Origin: Leptasterias polaris
Lineage: Eukaryota > Echinodermata > Asteroidea > Forcipulatida > Asteriidae
NCBI GenBank assembly: GCA_037783415.1
Contig: JAZGTN010000048.1
Location: 1,054,001-1,118,000, forward strand
Length of the DNA: 64,000 bases
Reading direction: 5' to 3'
Shown here: positions 43,234-52,254 of the stretch, one piece after another
Layout: each line of letters starts with the position of its first letter
How positions within the stretch are numbered: position 1 is the first letter of the stretch
The notes under the pieces: generated by a model
Seen by the model: the letters and a program-made list of their open reading frames with translations, nothing else
What the model was told of the DNA's origin: nothing
The model's database searches: none
Translations under genes and position numbers: made by a program

Positions 43234-45235
43234 TAATCCCGCAAAAAGCAACCTACGGTCTCATGTCCGTGCTTTGATATGGAAGTTCAAACATTACAAA
43301 ATTAATATTTAAAAACCTTGTAATTTGACATCCGATGAAATCATGATGATATCACTGCAGCGGTGTCATCTACCATATGCATATTTAACTATGTGTGAAG
43401 ATTACAGTTTATGCGAGCTTAGGAAGTGTCTTTTTTTATTGGACAATCTTGAGGGAAAAGAAGACGACGAGATATAAATTCATGAAATGTTCAACTTTTG
43501 GTTAAAAAGCACACGATCAAAAGCTAGCATTTGTTTGTTAACGAGGTTTGCATGGACGGCTGTTTTAGAGACTAACAAAGCGTATTGTCAAAAGCAGGTT
43601 GCGCGAACCTTGAACAGAGACTAGACCACAAGCATGTTTGATGGACTTTGAACCTTGCGGATGATTTGCTCAACGTATACACACACACTACGTGATAAAA
43701 AACAGTAAACTGGTTTAGTTCGCGTAGTGTGTGTGTAGCCCGTGGTTTGACAGCGGGTCAATAAATACACGTAATAATTGGTCAATATTTCAAATATTTG
43801 TATAAAAACAAGGAATGACGTCATCATGTTGTTTCTTGAGATTTACGTTGTCACTATCACTGTCTTTCAACATGCCAAGTTTCAACTCAGTCGAACTTGT
43901 GGTTTTGTAGATACACGGCTTCAAAAAGTAAACCTTTAAGGCGATACCACGTGACACATGATGACGTCATCAATATAAAACTTCACACATATGTTGTCTG
44001 CATGAAGGTCATTATATATACCAATTTTGAAACGATTATCATAAACTTCGCCACAGACATCTAGTTTTAAAAGTGTATTTTTAACAGTTTTCAACCTGCC
44101 GCTAGAGGGCGCTCTTAACTTTTATGACGTTACTTGTCTTATTTTGTTAAACCAGACTCTTGCTCGACTATAACACCGTTAAACAAAACTTCAAAAAGTG
44201 TGCCACTTTTAAATTACAAGGCACTTCCTGTTTCTTCCTGTTTCGACCGGAAGTAGGGGTCAAGTCATGTCACGCACATAATAAAAAATGAAGACCCATA
44301 TTACCTCTATATAATCCCGCAAAAAGTAACCGACGGTCTCTTCATCTTGATTTGATATGGATTTTCAAAGATTAAATTTTTTAATTTTAAAAACCTTGTA
44401 ACTTGACACCTGATGACGTCATCATGACGTAAATGAAACGGTTTCGTCTCCTAATGGTTATCAAACTATAGTAAAAATTTCAAGTTTACATGAGCTTGGG
44501 AAGTGTGCTTTTGTTAGCGGACAAGGGACGGAGAGAAGAAGAAGAATAAGAAGTAAAAACTAGAAATAATTTTTTGTTGGAAACAAAAAAGAGGTGTTCG
44601 GTGTGACCTCGTGTTTCAAAGAAATGTTATATTCCAAACATGTCTGTGTATTAAATATTGTGTACTTCTATAGAGTCTTTAGAATGGTGGTTCTAAAGAT
44701 TTGATAAAACTTTTTGGATGTAACACATCCCAGCTTGAGAATGCAAAGTTTCCATTTGATCACCAAAGTTGTTCTGTACATATAGATCTTGTAAAACACT
44801 ACCTTGGTGGTGACATAACATGAAAATCGATGACGTCGTGAAAACGTCATCATTTCTTTTAATACAAATTTTAGAAATTTTGACCAATTGTTACATATCT
44901 TCAGTACAAAACAAGCTATAGTCAAATTTCATTTTGCATGAGACTTGGAAGGTCCTACAAAATGAAATTTGACTATAGCTTGCTTTGTATTGAAGATATG
45001 TAACAATTGGTCAACAATTCTAAAATTTGTATTAAAAGAAATTATGACGTCATCAAGTCGTCACTCTTGCTTTAAGTAGTCAATATAACTATCTATCAAC
45101 ATGCCAAATTTCAACTCAGTCAAACTTGTGGTTTTGTAGATACACAGCTTCAAAAAGTAAACCTTTAATGCAATACCACGTGACACATGATGACGTCATC
45201 AATATAAAATTCACACATATGTTGTCTGCATATAG
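43234..45235 (-). repeat. A2 and A1 monomers, right end of the array
   Basis: The A2 part contains ACACACACTACGTGATAAAA and CGCGTAGTGTGTGTGTAG. It thus matches the A2 at 7430-7530 and not the one beside B copies 1 and 2. A1 follows, with a local fold-back at 44846-45055. The array ends at TTGTCTGCATATAGTATAAA. Confidence 0.88.
44846..45055. repeat. Snap-back inversion inside A1
   Basis: The segment with TTTTAGAAATTTTGACCAAT, GCTATAGTCAAATTTCATTT (to about 44935) is followed, after a 25-bp loop holding ACTTGGAAGGTCCTAC, by its own complement to about 45050. The arms are about 90 bp with a few mismatches. The loop is the A1 start in + orientation, so a short piece of the monomer has been inverted and duplicated. 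Confidence 0.85.
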
Positions 45236-45364
45236 TATAAATTGCTGTACTTCAGACGAGACTCTTAAAGAATTACATCAGATCCATTTTAAATCTAAAC
45301 AATAACAAAATTCCCTTGCAAGTTTAGTTTGTCTGATTTTGAACTTACAATTAAATAAATTCAC
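45236..45364. other. Boundary of array and low-copy DNA
   Basis: The A array stops at about 45235. The following 130 bases have no second copy here and no gene signal apart from the exon starting to their right. Confidence 0.5.
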
Positions 45365-45607
45365 CTCTGAAGGAAAAATCCACATCAAAGAAGCTCTCAG
45401 TAGATTTCAGCCCATCCAGTAGCATGATTTTGACAATGTAAAGCCATATAAGGTACTTGAAAGGACCAGCGATGAAACTGGAAAATCTAGAGCGCTGTGA
45501 CTCCTTGGTGTACTCTCGAAGGAAGGCGCACCATTCGCGATCCTGCCACCAGACTTTGTTCCATATATTCAATATGATCATAGTAGCACCATTATTTGCA
45601 AGTTAAG
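45365..45607 (-). CDS. Candidate coding exon with membrane-like segment, unknown gene
   Basis: The acceptor TTTATCTGTTTCAG (pyrimidine-rich) lies just right of 45607. ATG at 45581 opens 76 codons, and a GTGAAT donor after TTCAGAG lies at 45364. The peptide has VWWQDREWCAFLREYTKE, then a hydrophobic stretch FKYLIWLYIVKIMLLDGL that could span a membrane, then SFFDVDFSF. A tiny upstream frame (ATGGTGCTACTATGA) overlaps the start. All three phases are closed between the acceptor and this ATG, so the exon would hold the 5' leader and the start codon. Downstream exons would lie beyond the A array. Family not recognised. Confidence 0.38.
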
Positions 45608-46252
45608 CTGAAACAGATAAAGAAACAAAAATCAACACATAACACCTTAAATTAGTAGGCTACATGGTGAAAGGTGTACGTGTACATATATGTATACTGA
45701 TTTTGAATTGAATATTATGGAAACGTGTATGAGAACTTCATCATATCCATAGGATTAAAAATGTGCACATGAAATGTATATTCCCTTCACAAAACATAAA
45801 TTTCCCATGCTTTAATGCTAAATGTACGTCGACAACATGTACTGTACATAAACAGAAGGGTTATAACACATCAAACCCGACAGTCAACAATCATCATACC
45901 ATGATCAATATTCGTAAGTTACCAATGTGCGAGTATACTCCAGAGGAGGTTTCTGCACAGTATAAAATAGGAAGATGATGATGATCATATAGTTTTATAT
46001 ACCATGATCAATATTCGTAAGTAAAAAAAACCCACAAACAAACAAAACAAAACAAAACACTTGGCAATTAATGAATACATTTTATGAACATGGCTGTACA
46101 TGAATAGGGAACCCAAAACTATTTTGTTTAAGCGACGATATAAATGTAACAGGGCCAAAAATCAAGTCAGGAAACAGCATTATGATGAAGATGTAATGTT
46201 TAATTTCCATTTTTCCCACAGTGGAAACCGCGCGCAGCCAGCGCTGTACAAA
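45608..46252. other. No supported gene
   Basis: Low-copy AT-rich sequence; CCATGATCAATATTCGTAAG occurs twice (about 45899 and 46002), a short direct repeat. The + frame at 45763-45978 has no support. Confidence 0.45.
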
Positions 46253-46504
46253 CTATATCAGTAAACTTTTGCTCCTTACAGAGTGAAGTCTTGCAACCAA
46301 CTGCCTTAAGAATATGAAAAAGACCCACAGGAATGAAGTACTGCATTCCTGGGCTATGACTAAGCTACTGAATAAACATGAAACAACTATAAATACAAAG
46401 GAATATGCAAATGAGTCTTGAGGGCTGCTTGTGGTCACTCCAGTTCCAATAAACAATGACATAAGGATATTTTTAATATTGAACTTTCCCACAGATCCAA
46501 TAAA
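46253..46504 (-). CDS. Candidate hydrophobic exon, unknown gene
   Basis: On the - strand, CATCTTCAAATTTGCAG precedes TTTATTGG at 46504, with a CTAAC branch-point-like motif about 15 bases before the AG. The open frame starts FIGSVGKFNIKNILMSL, contains SSPQDSFAYSFVFIVVSC and runs to TAG. A GTAAGG donor near 46270 would end it earlier. Two hydrophobic stretches suggest a membrane protein. The 5' half is duplicated at 48009-48136. No family recognised. Confidence 0.38.
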   Translation of the reverse strand, partial: FIGSVGKFNIKNILMSLFIGTGVTTSSPQDSFAYSFVFIVVSCLFSSLVIAQECSTSFLWVFFIFLRQLVARLHSVRSKSLLI

Positions 46505-46647
46505 CTGCAAATTTGAAGATGTTAGAATGGCATGAATGAAAAAGAAAAGTAAATATGATAGAGTAAATATACCTATTTGTTAAGTAATAGAGAATTAAGC
46601 AAACTAAGCAGAGAAAACAAGACCATTCATTTTCCACCTGTCACATT
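46377..46647. repeat. 271-bp direct repeat, left copy
   Basis: It is essentially identical to 48009-48279 (offset 1,632 bp), from CATGAAACAACTATAAATAC to CATTTTCCACCTGTCACAT. It contains the first part of the hydrophobic exon plus the intron upstream of it. The two copies enclose 46648-48008. Confidence 0.92.
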
Positions 46648-47339
46648 TCTCCACTGCTAAAACGTTGGGTTCCACACCAACGGCAAGGTGTACAAAATAA
46701 AAAATGAAACGAGTAATCAATGCAAACTAAGACTTATGAAAAATAATCAGAAAAGAAAACAAACTTGTACTACAGTACAAAAACATTGAAAAATGTAAAA
46801 ACTTGAACTTGTCTTGTAATTAGTACATTGTAACCCATAAACACTCTTCTCAACGTAGCTTAACTAAAAACAAAAAGGTTCATGAAACTAAATTGGAAAA
46901 CTGTCACTTTACAGTCACTCATATTAAAATGATAACTGCAGGCATAAAAAATAACTGAAAAATACTTTTCATTCCAACAAGGAAAAAAATTGAATTTCCA
47001 GGAAAAAAATCCAGAAACATTAAAAATAACTTCTCCAGCTAGTATTGTACATTTGACGATTCAATCAATTTCTTAATAGGAAAAAATGCAACTGAAACTT
47101 AAAAGCATAAAAAGACTGAGAAAACTCATCACAACAATCAAAATAATGATAAAAGTATAACATAAGATCAAGATTCAAGCCAATTGTTGGATGTGACCAA
47201 GGAAAACTGTCCAAAGTTCATGGTGAAATAAGTTCAATATGGTGAGGTGGTTGGGTCTCCACTGCTTGTCTGAAACCAGTGGTCAAACAAATTCAACAAA
47301 CACAAAAAGTCATTGAAGGCTGATCATAGTGATTAGTGT
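46648..47339. other. No supported gene
   Basis: A-rich low-copy DNA between the two 271-bp repeats. Nothing recognisable on either strand. Confidence 0.45.
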
Positions 47340-48008
47340 CAAAAGTTATTGAAGTGTTTACGGACAGGAACTGGAATATACGCAGCGGAGGTCTTCATAC
47401 CAAGATCTTGAAAAATGAAGCATCAACGAACGGATACTCTCCTTTCTTTGATGATAGTAGTAGCTAGCGCACAGAATGCTTCCTCGAAGAACACCATGTC
47501 TCAAGTAGAGAACAATGGAGACTGTTGGATCTTGCCTTCCTCCACCCATTGAGTCCCTTGACGGATCACCTCAATGTCATGGAACGGCTCCCAACACTGT
47601 CTTCACCGCACAACGCCATGTGATATGTCGTCGTTAATTCTGTCACCTGCAAAATCTACCAATACCATCCTTCCCTCCAGAAAACGACTGATGTCTTTCC
47701 ATGGTCCCACAACAGAGAAAGATGATGACAGGTGAAGCAAATAGCTCGTCTGGATTACAGTTTCCCGACTACCTCCATAAAGATAGTCACACATGCTACA
47801 TGATGTTCATGTACATGGTTAGCTGCACATATCCACCTCCTGTCTCGATCACAACCTCTGCTGTCCACAGCATCCCCATCCAGTCCGAAATCTCTCCCTC
47901 TCTCTCTCTCTCTCTTCATCCTTCATCCATCAATGCTATTTGGTATAGGGTTCCGCTGGTGATTGTCTCAATGAAATCAGCTCCTTCCTTCGTGTACCTC
48001 CCATCAAA
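47340..48008 (-). pseudogene. Decayed coding insert between the duplicated exons
   Basis: On the - strand, several protein-like stretches follow in order but in shifting frames with stops between them: FDGRYTKEGADFIETITSG with TLYQIALMDEG, then EISDWMGMLWTAEVVIETGG, WKDISRFLEGRMVLVDFAGD, EPFHDIEVIRQGTQWVEEGK and FFEEAFCALATTIIKERR. This looks like an intronless coding sequence broken by indels, that is, a decayed retrocopy or a decayed transposon frame. A CT microsatellite (about 47897-47920) splits it. The family is not recognised. It could also be several real exons whose limits I cannot see. Confidence 0.42.
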
Positions 48009-48279
48009 CATGAAACAACTATAAATACAAAGGAATATGCAAATGAGTCTTGAGGGCTGCTTGTGGTCACTCCAGTTCCAATAAACAATGACATAAGGAT
48101 ATTTTTAATATTGAACTTTCCCACAGATCCAATAAACTGCAAATTTGAAGATGTTAGAATGGCATGAATGAAAAAGAAAAGTAAATATGATAGAGTAAAT
48201 ATACCTATTTGTTAAGTAATAGAGAATTAAGCAAACTAAGCAGAGAAAACAAGACCATTCATTTTCCACCTGTCACATA
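48009..48279. repeat. 271-bp direct repeat, right copy
   Basis: See 46377-46647. On the - strand the exon acceptor here is at 48136/48137. Upstream (48137-48293) is an intron-sized 157-bp gap that begins with a GTAAGC donor. Confidence 0.92.
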
Positions 48280-48293
48280 GAGACAAAGCTTAC

Positions 48294-48560
48294 CATTTTA
48301 ATCACCGTGTCTGAAGGATATACTCAGCGGGCCTAGAATGCCTTTCGGCGGGCATAGTCTCGTAGTCGTAGATCAACGTGGCGTGGGTCTCGGTGCTTGA
48401 TGAGAAGCGAACCAATAGTTGATCATTTTCAGATTGAGTTTTAGTCAGTTATTAAACGTCATACAAATCACTAAAGAAGGTGGACATCTCAGTAAGAACT
48501 CCTCTTCTGTTCATTGTTTATCATCAAGCCATCAGTCGGGCAAAAGGGACATAACTTTAC
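48294..48560 (-). pseudogene. Family C-like 5' exon block at the low-copy locus
   Basis: It is a diverged relative of the exon block in the C units: CATACAAATCACTAAAGAAG against CATACGAATCACTGAAGCAG elsewhere. It ends in the same way, with GATTAAAATG and GTAAGC (48288-48293). Here it is followed 157 bp later by an acceptor-bounded exon. The frame with best texture contains LIYDYETMPAERHSRP and EYILQTR, but it lacks an upstream ATG and ends in TGA just before the donor. It could be a 5' untranslated exon or a decayed coding one. Confidence 0.4.
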
Positions 48561-49264
48561 GTCTAACCATGGATGAAGAAAATTCCTCCATGGTCTAACT
48601 TAGCACGCGTTAGTGATAAACTCTCAGTGTACAAAAACCACTATGTTGTATAAACAGCAACGTGTGGGTCGATGACCTTTGACGTGTCAAAACTTGCCCA
48701 CGTACACAATGCATGGCTGCACCCTGCACGCAAATTATGCCACTGCCTTGCTCTTGTGTCGTTGCATTGGTGGTGTGGTTAAGTACATTAGACCATGGGG
48801 CGTGCAGTGAAAATGTGTTCAGAAATCGAGTTTCGTGGCGCACCTCTGGCATCAGCGTGGAAACAGTTCTAAATTAAAGATATTTATATGTGGATTGCTA
48901 GTACATAAATCCACAATCGTGAAACTTGCCAGTTAAGCAGTTATTTGCATTTTAATTAAGTATTATGAAAATAGCGCCCTCTATTGGTCAATTTTAGAAA
49001 ACCGTGTACATTTCAATGGAGATTTTTATAAGAAGGTATTTATCATGAATGGGCTGTCTTTTTATGCTTTCACCCTACTCCGAGCTGCAGAATTTGCCGA
49101 TTGGGTTGGATTTACCACTGTTTGCTCCAAAGGCCAACTATTAATTTTTTTCTTTATAATTATTCTTGATCAATTGTCATTTTTTGGTTCAAATACTTGA
49201 ACTGTTAACATTATGAGAGACCGTCTAAATTTCCAACATTTTTCAGGTCACACTTGAGAACAGA
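48561..49264. other. Mostly low-copy, faint family C relatedness
   Basis: GACCTTTGACGTGTCAAAAC (about 48671) recurs as GACCTTTGGCGTGTCAAAAC at 58580 in the C array. ATAGCGCCCTCTATTGG occurs at about 48972. The - frame at 48610-48852 is unsupported. Confidence 0.4.
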
Positions 49265-49282
49265 CCCCCCCCCCCCCCCCCC
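49265..49282. repeat. Run of 18 C
   Basis: A homopolymer tract after AACAGA. It is likely length-variable and error-prone in sequencing. Confidence 0.9.
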
Positions 49283-49554
49283 TATTGTTGCACATTAAAT
49301 ATTTTAATACACTCTTTATTATGACAGTGAAAATGTTAACAATTTTGGGACGCCCCCATTACCCTTATGATTAATAAGTTACTTATAAAGAAATGCAAAA
49401 CAAAACTATCTTCTGTATGGCATATTTGTTTTATTCTTCATGGTCATGTTCAGGTTTTTCCATCCTATTTTGATTTTTACAATAAAAAAGTACTAAATGT
49501 TCTACATAAAAAGTCACTGAGCCAATTACTTTACTCCTCAAATCTCATTAGATC

Positions 49555-49765
49555 CATTGGGAGTATACAGCCTGTGCTCCCAAGTAGGTAGCGCACCAAG
49601 CTATTTCACTCACATGAACAATCTTTGTCCTAACAATCATGTACCAATACCCCTGGGTTATAAGGGAAGAAGTTATGGTTGTGTGTCTTGCTTAAGGACA
49701 AAAGTTTGATGACCGGAATTCGAACTCACACAAAGGTGACTTAGCCATCAGAATTAAATATTAAG
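49555..49765 (-). mobile_element. Decayed tRNA-derived SINE
   Basis: On the - strand there is a box B-like GAGTTCGAATTCCGGTC. It is followed by GTCCTTAAGCAAGACACACA, the same core as CCCCTGAGCAAGGCACTTAA in the SINE at 16354. It is an older, more diverged member. Confidence 0.65.
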
Positions 49766-49979
49766 GTTTGGCACTGTGAGTATTTGCCACTAACAGTCTT
49801 TCTTGATTTTTTCCTGTACTCCATCTGCCTCTCTTATTGCAGATAATGCACACTCGTGCAAGAACATGAGGTTTTTCTAGGTTGCCACGTAGAAAGTTTG
49901 GCGAAGACTTCAGTTTTCTTTTCAGTGTTGTCTTCTCTCTGCTCAACTTCATCTTGATCTGAATATGTTTGAAAGGGAA
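49761..49979 (-). pseudogene. Relic of Cys-rich invertebrate repeat-gene protein, 3' exon
   Basis: Acceptor ACATATTCAG is followed at 49979 by an open frame (phase 0) containing KLSREKTTLKRKLKSSPNF and then RVCIICNKRGRWSTGKN, ending in TAA after HSAKP. The CIIC cluster after a basic linker recalls a domain found in many multi-copy, transposon-associated proteins of marine invertebrates: a conserved CY..Y segment, a basic linker, then C-I-(I/F)-C. I recognise the pattern but have no formal family name. The exon joins in phase with 50157-50256. Confidence 0.45.
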
Positions 49980-50156
49980 ATAAAAAAAATACATTATAGA
50001 AACGGAGGAATAAAGTTACTTAGGGGTGGGGCATTGTGATCAAAAATAGAGGCCCCAAAAAAAGTAAACATGCAAGAAACTGCGAAAATAAATGATAAGC
50101 TAAATGAAAATGAACATAATACTGTAAATCCCAATTAAATTATTCAATGTCTGCCT

Positions 50157-50256
50157 ACCTTGATGTTTCAATTTTTCTCGTTCCTTTTCTCAGCCCTTGA
50201 AATCTGGGTAATGCCACAATAACGCTTGTAGCATTCAGATCGGTACCCACACATCT
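50157..50256 (-). pseudogene. Relic of the same gene, preceding exon with stop
   Basis: It is bounded by acceptor TTGATTTACAG and donor ACATCAAG|GTAGGC. Phase 0 gives GYRSECYKRYCGITQISRAE and then a TGA nine bases before the donor. The ECYKRY..IT...RAEKR pattern is the expected partner of the CIIC exon, and the phases agree. A single nonsense codon therefore separates two otherwise compatible exons. A second frame is open across the whole exon (CVGTDLNATSVIVALPRF), but it would meet a stop at once in the next exon. I call it a broken gene copy. Confidence 0.42.
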
Positions 50257-51241
50257 GTAAATCAAATAGAAGAAAGTAATATAGCAATTATAAAAACTAT
50301 AACATTTCTTTTTTTAGTATTGACCATTCATCTACGTAAATAGGGTCATGTGAATGCGATTCGCACACATGTGCAGTACAAACAAAAAAGAAAAACAACA
50401 TTCATTTAGTGTTTATTAGGCCTATTGTATTGTTGGGCATGTTCAGTCGATCAGCGCCATCACTCAGTAGATCATCATTCAGCAAATCCTGCTACCACCA
50501 GTTGAGCACCTTTTTAGCTGAAAGTTTCAGCTGAATATAGTCTGTGGCATACTTGGTGAGAAAACAGCAAAAAAACTGCCTAAAGAATGTTGAAATTAAT
50601 CTGCGTTTAGCGAAATGACAGCGGGTACCAACATGTCAACCATATCTCTGGCTGCATTATTCGTGAACAGACAACAACCTTCAGAAATCAAGCAATTCAT
50701 TGAAAGGCCAGTGCAATTGAATTATTAAAACAAAATTTTTCATGAGTATTTAAAGAAGGAACATACAAAAATAAAAATAAAAAAATTGTTAGGTTTAAAT
50801 AAAAATACTACGAATTCAGTAACAGTAAAACATGTTCTGCATTGGGATGCCATTGTAACTTGTTTCTAAAGGTATGTGTACTGTGTAAGTCAGTGCCAAT
50901 ATTAATAATAACCTGAAACCTCGTTGGACAAAAAAATTAATGTCGAGAGCTTGGCAACACATTGAACAATGATGTCATGTTCTTGTTGGGACTCGATTCA
51001 TGAGACAATGCCAATGAAATAAATCAAGGCTAAAAAACATAGCTATTATGACTAGGTTCCGATATTTATAAAATTAAGTTTGAAACAAAAAATACCTGAG
51101 AGATCTTCTGAGTGAGAGTTCGTTGTTCATCATCGACGATCACGATGTCTTCTCTAGTCCAACAAGGAATTCAGCTTGGCCACACACACAACACCATCAG
51201 CATCAGCATGATCAGTGCAGTGGTGCTAGATCGCATGTCTT
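50257..51241. other. No supported gene
   Basis: Low-copy AT-rich DNA with A-runs. It may be intron of the relic to its left. A donor-like CAG|GTATTT on the - strand near 51093-51098 follows a short frame with VIVDDEQRTLTQKISQ, which could be another exon. Confidence 0.4.
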
Positions 51242-51529
51242 CTACTTTGTCAAGCTCAAACTCAAAGCCCCAGACATGGCCCTTACTTTCGTGACAATTT
51301 CACACTCAACAGCACATGGAATAAACTTTCTCCAACTCTTCCGAAAATGGTAACACTTTTGATTCAAGACTAGACAATTAATGATAAATTCATTTTCTTT
51401 GCGACATATTTTCCGCAAACACAACATACACAGGCCCGATTTGTTATGCGTCTCCAACGTTATGCTGTACGCAGAGGTCATGACCTCATGAATATAATAG
51501 CTCAACACGTATTGGTTTATTCGCCGCAA
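51242..51529 (-). other. Open frame with possible donor, undecided
   Basis: A 95-codon frame holding CMLCLRKICRKENEF. A GTAAGG donor follows CACGAAA near 51290. Other frames over the same bases also read plausibly (CVCGKYVAKKMNL; VWGFEFELDKVEDM). I cannot tell which, if any, is coding. Confidence 0.2.
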
Positions 51530-51616
51530 CTGCTACCGCGTGGTCTTGTAAAGCCAGCGTTGATTGGTCTTTGATGATGTCATACTTTCCCCAGCCTCGC
51601 ACTATGCTTTGAAAAT

Positions 51617-51676
51617 ATGGCAGTTAAATGTGCCCAATACAAGAAAACTGGCAAAAAGATCGATTGTGGATTTATG
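51617..51676 (+). CDS. Possible first coding exon, unknown gene
   Basis: ATG in AAAATATGGCAG opens exactly 20 codons. The peptide includes KCAQYKKTGKKIDCGF and is closed by donor GTACGT at 51677. Phase 0. It would be the start of a + strand gene whose remaining exons would have to lie within or beyond the family C array. This is short and unsupported by any second exon. Confidence 0.22.
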
Positions 51677-52060
51677 GTACGTTGTTAAACATATTATTGT
51701 TCTCAATTCAAGATAATAAAAATGCTCATGCTTGATATGCGTCACGAAACTGCACGATAATCGGCCACGCATGTTGGTCTACATGTACTTGGTTAACTTG
51801 GGACCAGAGGCTTGCAAGTAATCACCTCTTCGTTGAATGGTATTAGCTACGTACATTCGGAGTGGTTTCGCCACACCGCGCTAGGTTTTGGTTCTGATTT
51901 CAACATTTGAACGCTCGTTTTCACTTAGAAATCCATGTTTCCCGTGGTTCTTTCCCATGTATGAAATGATAAGTACTTATTATTCTTTGGTTTCAAGAAA
52001 AAAAAAGATTTGAAATACCGCAGTTTTGGAGTCATGGTTGTTGTAAAAAAAAGTGCAAAT
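51677..52060. other. No supported gene
   Basis: Low-copy sequence before the C array. Nothing recognisable. Confidence 0.45.
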
Positions 52061-52254
52061 TGGAGTAAAATTAATGACTTTTAATTACCTAGTAAATCAT
52101 CAGATGACGTCATTTTTATGTCACAACTTATGTTTCATCTATTAATCAGATGTAACAATGTTGCCAAGTTTCATGACCCTACTGGCTTGGAAAAGAGGAA
52201 AACATTAACGGACAAACGTTTGCGTACTTTTTTAGTTAGAACAAACATAAGAAT
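52061..52254 (+). repeat. A3/linker sequence in front of the C array
   Basis: It contains TCAGATGACGTCATTTTTAT, TTGCCAAGTTTCATGACC and ACGGACAAACGTTTGCG. It is a diverged form of the linker that precedes the C units at 58260, 58880 and 61010. Confidence 0.7.

Noticed and set aside
47701..48024. 107-codon + strand frame
   Set aside because: It is the antisense shadow of the protein-like - strand stretches and continues into the duplicated 271-bp segment.
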